Positions 28,449-36,847 of a stretch of 57,366 bases of DNA are shown in pieces. The DNA is from Bacteroidetes bacterium GWF2_33_38 (GTDB lineage Bacteria > Bacteroidota > Bacteroidia > Bacteroidales > GWF2-33-38). The stretch lies in the NCBI GenBank assembly GCA_001769505.1, contig MEOF01000059.1:1-57366 (forward strand). Direction: 5' to 3'. The translations under genes were made by a program, and so were the position numbers. Every line of letters starts with the position of its first letter. Position 1 is the first letter of the stretch. Below the pieces are notes generated by a model. That model did no database searches. It saw nothing but the letters and a program-made list of their open reading frames with translations, and was not told the DNA's origin.

Positions 28449-29573
28449 TTACATTTTTTTCCAAAATTTGATAGTCCTTTTTATTTTGCTTAAAAATAGT
28501 AAATATTTAACAATTGATGGATATTTCAAATGACTGATTTGTTTTTGTTTAAGATATTCATCAAATTGGTCTGAGCTAAAGCCTAATTTTTTTAAAACAT
28601 ATTCTTTGTCTTGTTTTTTGAGCAGTTCTGAAGCGTACAAAGGTTCTTGCATTAAAACTAAAGCTTGAGCTCTAGTCATTTGATTTGCACAGATTAATGT
28701 GGAATAGTGAGACTTTCTCTTATCAACATTAAATTTTTCGGGTAATATATATGCCTGATAAAATCGAGTAAATACAGATTCGTAGTGCTTCCCTCCGTAA
28801 TCTTTCCAATAAAATTCTTTTTTAATTAGCTCTTTTGCTTCTGTTTTGACATAATTAACGTAATTTAGAATATCAATACTTTTTATGCCATATATTTTAT
28901 CTTTCAATATTCTGTATAAGTATCCTTGAATAGGATATGTTTTCATTTTCATAGAACCATATCGTTTATGAATTGCTTTAATGTTTAAACTATCTAACTT
29001 CATAAAAACCCATGGTTTCGGCAATCGACCTTCGGTAGTAATGCTGGTACCTGATAAAATAAATTTAATATTTTCTTTAATGGCTACTTTTCTTAATACT
29101 GAGCTAATAGCATGATCCGAAATAGCCTCAATATCAATAACATTTGCTTTAAAATATGATTTCTGTATATCTCTAAATTCCGCCCAATTAATAACGTATG
29201 TGTATAAGTCATATTTGGTTTTTTTCAAAATGTTTTTAATATTTATAGCCGAGATTTCCGAATTCCATCCGTTATCGATGTGAACTGCCAATATTCTTAA
29301 ATTATATTGATAACATAAATATGCAACATAAGTACTATCGACACCTCCGCTTAATCCAATTATTGCGTCGTACTTTTTTCCTTTTCCTTTTTCTTTAATT
29401 TCGAATATAATACGATTAAACATTTTTAATTCAGAATCATTTCCATAATAATATTTTAAAATATTGGCATCATAAATATTACAGTATGTGCATACTCCTT
29501 TTTCGTCGAATGTAATTTCGGGGTCATCATTTGAATCAAGAATACATTTTGCACATGTTTTTATTTTTGTCAT
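28449..29573 (-). CDS. N-acetyl sugar amidotransferase, WbpG/WbuX family (copy 2)
   Basis: 374 residues, a paralog of the protein at 25182 with the same layout: CxxC pairs Cys7/10 and Cys28/31, ATP-pyrophosphatase loop SGGVDS at 75-80, and the shared KDYGGKHYES and CANQMTRA segments. This copy is the intact one: it overlaps the HisF-like gene by 4 bp (ATGA), which in turn is 5 bp from the HisH-like gene, reproducing the WbuX-WbuZ-WbuY set that makes acetamidino sugars. The predicted reaction is ATP-dependent amidation of an N-acetyl group on a nucleotide- or lipid-linked sugar with ammonia from the HisH subunit. Confidence 0.87.
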   Translation of the reverse strand: MTKIKTCAKCILDSNDDPEITFDEKGVCTYCNIYDANILKYYYGNDSELKMFNRIIFEIKEKGKGKKYDAIIGLSGGVDSTYVAYLCYQYNLRILAVHIDNGWNSEISAINIKNILKKTKYDLYTYVINWAEFRDIQKSYFKANVIDIEAISDHAISSVLRKVAIKENIKFILSGTSITTEGRLPKPWVFMKLDSLNIKAIHKRYGSMKMKTYPIQGYLYRILKDKIYGIKSIDILNYVNYVKTEAKELIKKEFYWKDYGGKHYESVFTRFYQAYILPEKFNVDKRKSHYSTLICANQMTRAQALVLMQEPLYASELLKKQDKEYVLKKLGFSSDQFDEYLKQKQISHLKYPSIVKYLLFLSKIKRTIKFWKKM

Positions 29574-30322
29574 CTTTCTAGTCCCATTTTATCGAAATCG
29601 TCGTTGTCAAAATAATTTATTAATATTCCCTTTTTTTTGGTATAATAAACAAAAAGGCTTCCAGCTGCACATGCATTAACACCATATCGAAACGCCGTTT
29701 CGATGTCGTTGTTATCTCTACATCCTCCAGCAATTACGATTGGGTTTTTAACATTCTTTCTAATCTCTTCTAGTAAAGTTAAATCGTAACCCGAATAGGT
29801 TCCATCTCTATCAATTGATTGAATTATTATTTCGCCAACATTAAGTGTTAATATAGCCGAAATAACATTTAGAATGTTTTTTCGGCTATTTTTTGTTCCA
29901 TTTTTGAAATAAACAATGGGAATTTCATTTACATTTTTGTAATCAATGCAGACACTGATAGTAGAAGTTCCAAACTTTTTTACGGCTTCTGATACAAATT
30001 CGACATCATTTATGGCTGAATTAATGCACACTTTTTCAATTCCTATCTTTAATAAATTTTCAATTTTGTTAAGACTATTTACGCTCCCTCCATATGATAT
30101 TGGTATAAAACACTCTGATGTTACTTCTTTTAAAAAATCGTAATCTAGGTCGCTTTTTTGATGTGCAGTAATATCGAAAAGCATTAATTCATCTGCCCCA
30201 AATTCATTAAATATTTTAACGGCATTTATGACGTCTCCAATATATCTATGTTTTGAAAATTGGATTGATTTTACTAACTCTCGGTTCTTAATTGTTAATA
30301 TAGGGATGATTCTATTAAGCAT
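29570..30322 (-). CDS. HisF-like ammonia-channel subunit (WbuZ type, copy 1)
   Basis: 250 residues, a (beta/alpha)8 barrel of the HisF family: RYIGDVINAVKIFNE, ELMLFDITAHQ, IISYGGSVN-type phosphate loop, VCIDYKN, IIIQSIDRDGTYSGYD and VIAGGCRD. In histidine HisF, Asp11 in the first strand is an essential acid/base residue; here the strand reads IIPILTIKN and the position is Thr. The equivalent of Asp130 is kept (CIDYK). So it is unlikely to make imidazole glycerol phosphate and more likely guides ammonia to the amidotransferase. It overlaps that gene by 4 bp. Confidence 0.87.
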   Translation of the reverse strand: MLNRIIPILTIKNRELVKSIQFSKHRYIGDVINAVKIFNEFGADELMLFDITAHQKSDLDYDFLKEVTSECFIPISYGGSVNSLNKIENLLKIGIEKVCINSAINDVEFVSEAVKKFGTSTISVCIDYKNVNEIPIVYFKNGTKNSRKNILNVISAILTLNVGEIIIQSIDRDGTYSGYDLTLLEEIRKNVKNPIVIAGGCRDNNDIETAFRYGVNACAAGSLFVYYTKKKGILINYFDNDDFDKMGLER

Positions 30323-30327
30323 ATGTT

Positions 30328-30927
30328 TTACATTTCACAAAATTTTCGAAAAAGATTTTTTCCATAATTGTGACTTTTTTCTGGATGAAATTGCACTCCA
30401 AAAATATTTTCTTTTTGAAACGCAGCACAATAGTCTATCCCTACATTTGCAATTGCTATAGACTCTTTTGTCTCTTTTGGGAAATAATAACTATGTGCAA
30501 AATAATATCGTTGTTTTTCTTGAAAAATTAACGTATTTGGCTTAATATTTTCAATATAGTTCCATCCCATTACAGGAATGCTTGTCGTACAGCTTTCTTT
30601 TTCGAATTGTTTTACAGTTGCATCTATCCAACCAAAACCCGTCTGTTCTCCCTCTTCGCTATTATTTGCCATTAATTGCATCCCCAAACAAATTCCTAAA
30701 ATAGGAGTTTTATCAATGAGTACTTTTTTTTCAATTAACTCAAATAAATTCAATTTTTTTAAGTTATTAATTCCATTATCATATGCACCAACACCCGATA
30801 AGATTAATTTAGATGCAAGACTAATATCTTTAATGTTATTCGATATTAATGCTTCGTGTCCAATGTTGGCTATAATATTTTTAATAGCCAACATATTACC
30901 TATTTTATAATCAATTATCACAATCAT
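30328..30927 (-). CDS. HisH-like glutamine amidotransferase (WbuY type, copy 1)
   Basis: 199 residues from the ATG at 30927 (MIVIIDYKIGN); an in-frame ATG 18 bp upstream is less typical. Class I glutaminase triad visible: nucleophile Cys80 in GICLGMQ, and His181 with Glu183 in QFHPEKSH. It hydrolyses glutamine to ammonia, which passes through the HisF-like barrel to the WbuX-like enzyme. The gene order HisH, HisF, WbuX is contiguous here. It is not part of a histidine operon; no other his gene is in the window. Confidence 0.87.
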   Translation of the reverse strand: MIVIIDYKIGNMLAIKNIIANIGHEALISNNIKDISLASKLILSGVGAYDNGINNLKKLNLFELIEKKVLIDKTPILGICLGMQLMANNSEEGEQTGFGWIDATVKQFEKESCTTSIPVMGWNYIENIKPNTLIFQEKQRYYFAHSYYFPKETKESIAIANVGIDYCAAFQKENIFGVQFHPEKSHNYGKNLFRKFCEM

Positions 30928-30977
30928 AAACGTTTCTTTTTTCAATTACAGAAAGATATAGAATTACGATTTAAGGC

Positions 30978-31616
30978 TTAAAAATCGATAACTAATCTAA
31001 TAACTTCAAATGCCTCTGCATAATTGCACCCTATTTGCAATCCTCTTGTTTGTGCTTGTGAATAAATAAGGTTTTCTTTTACATATTCTTTCGTGGACTG
31101 TGTTTTATATTCTTTAATTGCGTTGCATTTTTGTTGAACATGATGTTGTTTAAGTTTAACAAAAGACGTGGTGTCAAAAGTTAAATTGTTCCAAATCAAT
31201 TCATAGCCTAAAATAGTTTTATCTTTAAATGCCCTTAATCCTTCGTTTGCAATTGTTGAATGGTCTTGATGAATATCATGTAAACTCGGCATTAAAATGA
31301 TATCGGGATTAATATCTTTTTTCAATTGAACCATTTTTTCAAGAATGTCTTGTCTGAAAAAGTTAAGTTTACGAACTTCGAAATCGAATATTATAAGATT
31401 TTCAGGTTTTATTCCCAAAACACGTGTTGCTCTTTTTACTTCAATTGCTAGCGTCCCTTTAGAAAATTCTTTTGGCAACGACTGATCTGCCGTAGAAAAA
31501 GCGACATAATAAACCTCTGATCCTTCTTCAATAAACCTAGCAATGCTTCCTCCTGCTCCTATTTCGCCATCATCTGTATGAGGGGCTAAAACGATTATTT
31601 TTTTATTTCTAATCAT
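30978..31616 (-). CDS. PIG-L/LmbE family deacetylase
   Basis: 212 residues. The zinc-site motif APHTDDGEIG (His13, Asp15/16) is the family's APHPDDE variant, with a second metal-ligand region SLHDIHQDHST around 110-118. These enzymes remove the N-acetyl group from GlcNAc-type sugars on lipid, thiol or nucleotide carriers. There is no signal peptide. It lies 50 bp before the HisH-like gene and 58 bp after asnB; a free amine made here could feed later amidino or acyl transfer. The exact substrate is unknown. Confidence 0.83.
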   Translation of the reverse strand: MIRNKKIIVLAPHTDDGEIGAGGSIARFIEEGSEVYYVAFSTADQSLPKEFSKGTLAIEVKRATRVLGIKPENLIIFDFEVRKLNFFRQDILEKMVQLKKDINPDIILMPSLHDIHQDHSTIANEGLRAFKDKTILGYELIWNNLTFDTTSFVKLKQHHVQQKCNAIKEYKTQSTKEYVKENLIYSQAQTRGLQIGCNYAEAFEVIRLVIDF

Positions 31617-31634
31617 GTTTTTATCTTTCTACTA

Positions 31635-31642
31635 CAAATTTA
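31635..31642 (-). promoter_or_regulatory. -7 promoter element (TAAATTTG) before the PIG-L gene
   Basis: The minus strand reads TAAATTTG, matching TAnnTTTG, 19 bp before the PIG-L start, in the 58-bp gap after asnB. No -33 element is seen at 19-21 bp. It may serve as an internal promoter for the HisH-HisF-WbuX group. Confidence 0.4.
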
Positions 31643-31674
31643 CGAAATAATCTCCAAAAAATATTATTAGATAA

Positions 31675-33498
31675 TTATTTTGTTAGATTAATGAAAACAC
31701 CTGCCATAAATCCATTCCAGATAAAATTCGCATTTGGTTTTATATATTTATTTTCTACTGCAATTTGTTGGTAATACTTCGCTTTCTTAATAAACTCAGA
31801 ATCTGTCTCCCATTCTTTTTGTGGAGGTTGAAACCCAAGTTTATTTTTTCGCCAAGCAATTTCATCGGGCAATATATCATTTAACCCATGACGTATTATA
31901 GCTTTTGTCCACCCCTCTCGAATTTTATATTCAGACGGCAAAGTGAATGCAAATTCGACCAATTCGTGAGATAAAAACGGAAGCCTAACTTCAACGGAAT
32001 GAGCCATAGAATTTCGATCGGCAAAACGCAAAAGCTTATCAAGCCCTGAATTTGATGTATAATGTTCTAAAGAAGCGTTTAGGTCAACATACGTGTTGAA
32101 TGGAGCTAAATTATTTTTAAACGCATTTTTTAAATCGGGATGAATATGTGCTGAAGAATTAACCCCAACTAATTTTTGTTTTAAAATTCTTAATTCATAA
32201 AATGCCTTGTGAAATTTTGTTTCAAATAAAAATTGCTTATTTATCTTAATATCTTCCTTGACAATATTGCAATTTAAATAGTTATTATAAGCAACATTCA
32301 ATGCTTTTCTCCCATTTTTTAAATAAATTTCCCTAAAATAAGTTTTAAAAAAATGTGTATATCCTGCAAAAACCTCATCAGCTCCTTGTCCATCTAATAA
32401 AACTGTAACACCATTTTCTTTTGCAAGTTTGAATACTTCCCATTGCGCTGAAATACTAGCTCCGGCAAATGGTTCTTCCTGATGATATATAATTTTTTCT
32501 ATATCTTTTACTAAATTCGATATTTGGGGATAAACTGAAAAATGTTCGATATTTCTGTTCTCAACTACTTTATTCATATAGAATCCTTCATCAAGAGAGG
32601 CATCATCAAATCTAGCCGAAAAGCTTTTTTGCAAAATACTATTCTTATTTATTTGATTCATTACTAATGCAACAGATGAAGAATCAAGCCCGCCACTCAA
32701 ACTAGTTCCTATTGCAACATCTGAGCGTAGTCGAAGTTTTATAGATGAAAAGAGCATTTCTTTAAACTTCAAACATGCTTCATCGAATGAGATATAAGTA
32801 TTAATTTCTTGCTTTATTTCCCAGTATTTTTCTTGTTTTATTTCTTTTCCTCTTTGATAAATGAAATAATGCCCGGGTTTTAATCTTTTTATGTGTTTAA
32901 AAAATGTTCTTGTTTTATCTGTTGGATCTTCATGAAGTTCAAAGTTCAAAAATAAATACATTGAATAATCGTCAATAGTCTTATCAACGCCTGCAGCCCA
33001 AAGAGACTTCATTTCGGAGCCAAACATAAATAAATTTTTATTTATTGCATAATGAAATGGTTTTTCTCCAAATCTATCACGAGCACAAAATATTAGATCC
33101 TTTTCATTGTCGTACAAACAAAAAGCGAACATACCATCAAAATATTTAAGGCATTGTATCCCCCAAAAATCGTATGCCGCCATAATAACTTCCGTATCGG
33201 TTGCTGTAAAAAAACGATACCCTTTTTTAGTCAACAAATCTTTTAATTCAAGATAATTATATATTTCGCCATTGTATGTGATAACATACCTGCTTCGATA
33301 TTTCATCGGTTGACTTCCGTTAATAGAAAGGTCAATAATTGAAAGTCTTCTGTGACCTAAAAGCAAACCGTTATCTTCGGAATACCAAAACCCATCTCCA
33401 TCAGGACCGCGATGAACAATAGCATCGGTCATCTTTTTAATGACAGTTTTATCTGCATAAATAGATGTATTGTACCAAACCCCTGCTATTCCGCACAT
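31675..33498 (-). CDS. asnB: Glutamine-dependent asparagine synthase family protein (AsnB type)
   Basis: 607 residues. The N-terminal glutaminase has Cys2 directly after Met (MCGIAGVWYN) and the RLSIIDLS and GEIYNY motifs. The C-terminal synthetase has the ATP-pyrophosphatase loop SGGLDSS at 268-274 and LPFLSHELVEFAF near the end. In surface-glycan loci such enzymes commonly amidate the carboxylate of a uronic acid or an amino-acid substituent rather than make free asparagine (WbpS-like). I favour that here from context, but the sequence alone cannot separate it from true asparagine synthetase. It is 5 bp downstream of a methyltransferase gene. Confidence 0.82.
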   Translation of the reverse strand: MCGIAGVWYNTSIYADKTVIKKMTDAIVHRGPDGDGFWYSEDNGLLLGHRRLSIIDLSINGSQPMKYRSRYVITYNGEIYNYLELKDLLTKKGYRFFTATDTEVIMAAYDFWGIQCLKYFDGMFAFCLYDNEKDLIFCARDRFGEKPFHYAINKNLFMFGSEMKSLWAAGVDKTIDDYSMYLFLNFELHEDPTDKTRTFFKHIKRLKPGHYFIYQRGKEIKQEKYWEIKQEINTYISFDEACLKFKEMLFSSIKLRLRSDVAIGTSLSGGLDSSSVALVMNQINKNSILQKSFSARFDDASLDEGFYMNKVVENRNIEHFSVYPQISNLVKDIEKIIYHQEEPFAGASISAQWEVFKLAKENGVTVLLDGQGADEVFAGYTHFFKTYFREIYLKNGRKALNVAYNNYLNCNIVKEDIKINKQFLFETKFHKAFYELRILKQKLVGVNSSAHIHPDLKNAFKNNLAPFNTYVDLNASLEHYTSNSGLDKLLRFADRNSMAHSVEVRLPFLSHELVEFAFTLPSEYKIREGWTKAIIRHGLNDILPDEIAWRKNKLGFQPPQKEWETDSEFIKKAKYYQQIAVENKYIKPNANFIWNGFMAGVFINLTK

Positions 33499-33503
33499 AA
33501 GTC

Positions 33504-34613
33504 TTATGTTGTAATTTTGGTGCCTACGAGATTGAAACCGCTTAAATTATCAATATCCGTTAACACTAAATCTGTAAATTTTTGTTCTTTAAACCAACTT
33601 TCAACTTCTTCAATGCTTTGTTTATGGGCATAGGGTGGAGCCAAAGCATCAAAAATACTTGTAGCTCTTTCTTTTATTGTCTGTGTATGTTTTACATGTC
33701 TGACGACTGAATTAATTTTATAAAAAATATGAAAAAAAAGACTATATGAAAAAATTATGGCGTACAAAAAACTAGGATTTAACGTAGTTGTGTATTTTCT
33801 AATTTTTGAGCCTTTGATTATAAATTTTTTGTGATTAATAAAAGGGAGCAATGGCAAACTTATGTCTTCACTTCCAAGCCTATATAACCAAACGCCTAGC
33901 TTTCCATTCTTCTTAACAAATTCAGATGTTTTTGAGAATGCTTTTTTTGTATTTGGGGTGTGATGAAGAACTCCAGAGGCATGAATATAGTCAAAAAAAT
34001 CATTTTTAAAGGGTAATTTCATCAAATCTGCTTGTATAAAATAACAATTGTATTTTTGGTCTTTAATAAAGCCTATTGCTTTTTCAATTCCAGGTGCCAA
34101 ATCAACGCCAATAAATGTGCCTTTAAGTTCTTTTGCTAAAGTTGATGTAAGTTGTCCAGTTCCAGCTCCCAAATCAAGAAATAACTTTTCTTCATATGAT
34201 TTTTCAAATAGTTGCATATACTCTCGATACTTTAATGTTCTTTCATCTTGGTTTAGCCCCCACGTCTTATTTGAAGTTGAGTGCTTTTCCCATTCTTTTT
34301 GAAATCTAACAAGAGTGGGGAGAATGTTTTTTTTAAACTCGTATGAAGGTTGATTAATAATTGGGTTGATATTTATTTCTTTTAATTCTTTCTCAAAAGT
34401 TTTAAATTTATTTTTATAAAAATCCCAAGAGCCATCAAAAACTCTTGGGATTTGATTGATAATAGGATAAATGATTCCTTGACTGGAAAATAAAACGCCT
34501 GTTTTAATAATTGTTCTATCAAAACTATCGGAATATGATTCTAAAATTTTAAGGGTCAATTTCTCTTTTGATTTTGGACAAATCAAATTATTTAAGAATT
34601 CAAGATGGTTCAT
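33504..34613 (-). CDS. SAM-dependent methyltransferase with Trm112-like N-terminus
   Basis: 369 residues. An N-terminal Trm112p-like stretch (FLNNLICPKSKEKL... SSQGIIYPIINQIPRVF) is followed by a class I methyltransferase core: LDLGAGTGQLTSTLA (SAM-binding motif I, around 142-155), IGVDLAPG and FDYIHASGVLHHTPNTKKAF. The C-terminal region includes a hydrophobic stretch (FLYAIIFSYSLFFHIFY) that may rest on the membrane. Methyl acceptor unknown: a sugar hydroxyl is the obvious candidate. It overlaps the upstream GT4 gene by 14 bp and precedes asnB by 5 bp. Confidence 0.8.
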   Translation of the reverse strand: MNHLEFLNNLICPKSKEKLTLKILESYSDSFDRTIIKTGVLFSSQGIIYPIINQIPRVFDGSWDFYKNKFKTFEKELKEININPIINQPSYEFKKNILPTLVRFQKEWEKHSTSNKTWGLNQDERTLKYREYMQLFEKSYEEKLFLDLGAGTGQLTSTLAKELKGTFIGVDLAPGIEKAIGFIKDQKYNCYFIQADLMKLPFKNDFFDYIHASGVLHHTPNTKKAFSKTSEFVKKNGKLGVWLYRLGSEDISLPLLPFINHKKFIIKGSKIRKYTTTLNPSFLYAIIFSYSLFFHIFYKINSVVRHVKHTQTIKERATSIFDALAPPYAHKQSIEEVESWFKEQKFTDLVLTDIDNLSGFNLVGTKITT

Positions 34614-35769
34614 TTATAATTTTTTTGAATAAAATATATGAGTTTCTGATGCTGTGATTTTTTTCCACTGTATTTCGTCCATTTATGCCAATATTTTTTC
34701 TTAGTTTTTCATTTTCAGATAACAATATTAACAAATCAATCCATTCTTGTTCGGAAGTTGCAAAATAAATATTTTCCATATTAACGGCATAAGGAGTAAT
34801 CCCAATAGGTGTTGCAATGCATGGTAGTCCAGAAGACATATAATCTAAAACTTTCATTGCCATTTTACCTCGCATTTCGTCGTTGTCCTCTACGGCATAA
34901 ATTCCAATGTCAGAATTCGCCATAATTTCAAAAAATGTGGACTCATCAAAATCGTGATATTCAATATCAATTCCATGTATTAAATATCTAGCTCTTGATA
35001 CAATAATGAGCTTAAAGTTAATAAAATCGTTCAATCTTTTTAAAATGTTTTTCATAACATTTAAGAAATGCTCAACATTTCCTGGCAGTCCAGTATAAAA
35101 AAGGGTAATTTTACCTTTTGTTGAATAGCTCGATTTTACTTTGTATTTGCTAAAGTCAATTCCTATTGGAAAAATAATTTTTTTTGTCGAAAATTTATCA
35201 AAATACTCTTTTATATAATTGTTGACAACGCTTATTTTATCGCAATTTTCTGTCGTTATTTTTAACAATTTTGAATTACTATGACACCATACCGAATCCC
35301 AAAAATCAATTGTAATATTTGAATTTAATCTCCGGAGTAGTTTTTCTAAACTAGCATTTTTATAATCAGGGTAATAAGGAAAAAGTCCTCTTTGAACGAA
35401 TGCGGACTTGTAATTTTTTGCTTTTAAAATTTGACATATTCGTTTCCAAATAATTTGTTGATACAAAAAATAATGACTTGATTTATTTTTTGAAAGTTCT
35501 TTTAAAATATAAGATTCTGAAAATATATCACATACGTAATATTTAATATTATCTTTTTCTAAATATTCAAAATAGCATGAAATTCTTACGGTGTAACCAT
35601 TGCTTCCTTTTTGAGCATAAGGAAAAATAATTAAATCGTATTTTTTCTTTTTTGGTATTAAGAAACTGAATATTGTCAAAATAGAAATTGAAAAATATGC
35701 CAACCCAATTGAGAGTTTCATAAATATGTATACTGCTCTTTCGGAGTTTTTGTATATAATATTTTTCAA
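34600..35769 (-). CDS. GT4-like glycosyltransferase with N-terminal hydrophobic anchor
   Basis: 389 residues. A hydrophobic segment near the start (FSISILTIFSFLI) may anchor it to the membrane. GT-B features: TIDFWDSVW, IIFPIGIDF, ITLFYTGLPGNVEH in the donor domain, and the acidic DIGIYAVEDNDEMRGKMAMKVLDYMSSGLPCIATPIG near residues 290-325, where the conserved E-x7-E is partly replaced (D/M positions). It follows the GDP-mannose epimerase-like gene by 11 bp and overlaps the methyltransferase gene. Confidence 0.77.
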   Translation of the reverse strand: MKNIIYKNSERAVYIFMKLSIGLAYFSISILTIFSFLIPKKKKYDLIIFPYAQKGSNGYTVRISCYFEYLEKDNIKYYVCDIFSESYILKELSKNKSSHYFLYQQIIWKRICQILKAKNYKSAFVQRGLFPYYPDYKNASLEKLLRRLNSNITIDFWDSVWCHSNSKLLKITTENCDKISVVNNYIKEYFDKFSTKKIIFPIGIDFSKYKVKSSYSTKGKITLFYTGLPGNVEHFLNVMKNILKRLNDFINFKLIIVSRARYLIHGIDIEYHDFDESTFFEIMANSDIGIYAVEDNDEMRGKMAMKVLDYMSSGLPCIATPIGITPYAVNMENIYFATSEQEWIDLLILLSENEKLRKNIGINGRNTVEKNHSIRNSYILFKKIINEPS

Positions 35770-35780
35770 AATAAAACTTA

Positions 35781-36749
35781 TTATATGGTTTTATTTTTTA
35801 TTTGTTCGAGAATCCAATTATATGTGATTTCCATTCCTTTCAATAGAGGCCAATTTGGTTTCCAGTATAATTTTGATTCGATTAATTTATTATCCGAGTT
35901 TCTTCCTCTAACCCCAAGAGGCCCTGAAATATTATTTATGGTTAAATTCTTACCTGAAATATTAATTGTCATTTGTGCTAAATCATTGATGCTTATCATT
36001 TCGTCGGATCCAATGTTAACTGGTCCCGTGAAGTCGGAATTCATTAATCGACGAACTCCTTCTAAGCACTCGTCAATGTACAAAAATGAACGAGTTTGTT
36101 TTCCATCTCCCCATACTTCTATTTCTCCTCCGTTAACAGCTTCTGCAACTTTACGACACATCGCTGCAGGAGCTTTTTCTTTTCCTCCAGTCCATGTTCC
36201 TTTGGGACCGAATATATTATGAAACCGAGCTATTCGGACATTCAATTTGTAATTTCGACTAAAGGACAAAAACAATCTCTCACTAAATAATTTTTCCCAA
36301 CCATATTCGCTATCAGGTTGTGCTGGATATGCAGAATCCTCTGCACAGTTTGGACTTTCGGGGTCAAGTTGGTTAAACTCTGGATAAATACACGCTGACG
36401 ATGAATAAAAAATTTTTCCAATTTTATGTTTTACTGCCCGTTCAACAATATTTATGTTAATTAGAGCAGAATTGTGCATTACATTTGCATCGTTTTCTCC
36501 AGTAAAAATATAGCCAGCTCCTCCCATATCAGCGGCCAATTGGTAAACTTCGTCAAAATATTGATTTAAAACAATATCGCATATTTTTTGTTCTCTTAAA
36601 TCGCCAATAATAAATTCATCTGCCTCAGTTTTGCTATACTCTGGATACTTTAAATCAGAACCTTTAACCCAAAAACCTTCGTGCTTTAATTTTTTAACCA
36701 AATGTGAGCCGATAAAACCTCCGGCACCTAGTACTAGTGCTTTTTTCAT
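35781..36749 (-). CDS. GDP-mannose 3,5-epimerase-like extended SDR
   Basis: 322 residues from the ATG at 36749; an in-frame ATG at 36794 lies upstream of the promoter element and is rejected. The nucleotide motif GAGGFIGS is at 8-15. Residues known in plant GDP-mannose 3,5-epimerase keep the same spacing: Cys120 in SSSACIYP, Tyr149 and Lys153 in YGWEK, Lys192 in GGKEKAPAA. Other hallmarks are ADMGGAGYI, RFHNIFGP, QTRSF and RGRNSDN. The enzyme converts GDP-D-mannose to GDP-L-galactose (and GDP-L-gulose). It would supply L-galactose or L-gulose to the glycan made here. A related GDP-sugar epimerase is the alternative. It heads a long minus-strand operon. Confidence 0.85.
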   Translation of the reverse strand: MKKALVLGAGGFIGSHLVKKLKHEGFWVKGSDLKYPEYSKTEADEFIIGDLREQKICDIVLNQYFDEVYQLAADMGGAGYIFTGENDANVMHNSALININIVERAVKHKIGKIFYSSSACIYPEFNQLDPESPNCAEDSAYPAQPDSEYGWEKLFSERLFLSFSRNYKLNVRIARFHNIFGPKGTWTGGKEKAPAAMCRKVAEAVNGGEIEVWGDGKQTRSFLYIDECLEGVRRLMNSDFTGPVNIGSDEMISINDLAQMTINISGKNLTINNISGPLGVRGRNSDNKLIESKLYWKPNWPLLKGMEITYNWILEQIKNKTI

Positions 36750-36768
36750 TTTAAAAAGATTTAATATA

Positions 36769-36776
36769 CAAAGATA
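36769..36776 (-). promoter_or_regulatory. -7 element (TATCTTTG) of the 36749-20447 operon
   Basis: The minus strand reads TATCTTTG, a TAnnTTTG match, 19 bp before the epimerase ATG. With the plus-strand element at 36814-36821 it forms a divergent promoter region. No clean -33 TTTG at standard spacing. Confidence 0.55.
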
Positions 36777-36813
36777 TATATTTATTTTCATCAATTTAAT
36801 ACTAAAGTTTTAC

Positions 36814-36821
36814 TAGATTTG
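36814..36821 (+). promoter_or_regulatory. -7 element (TAGATTTG) of the flippase gene
   Basis: TAGATTTG matches TAnnTTTG. Transcription would start around 36828, downstream of the possible TTG start at 36824, so the GTG at 36848 is the likelier start. Confidence 0.5.
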
Positions 36822-36847
36822 CCTTGAAATATATAGTTTTTCAATTA

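Noticed and set aside
29570-30927. Histidine biosynthesis hisF/hisH
   Set aside because: No other his genes are present, Asp11 of HisF is lost, and the genes are coupled to a WbuX-like amidotransferase.
35785-36290. 145- and 64-codon plus-strand ORFs antisense to the epimerase gene
   Set aside because: Complement of conserved SDR sequence, low-quality translation.
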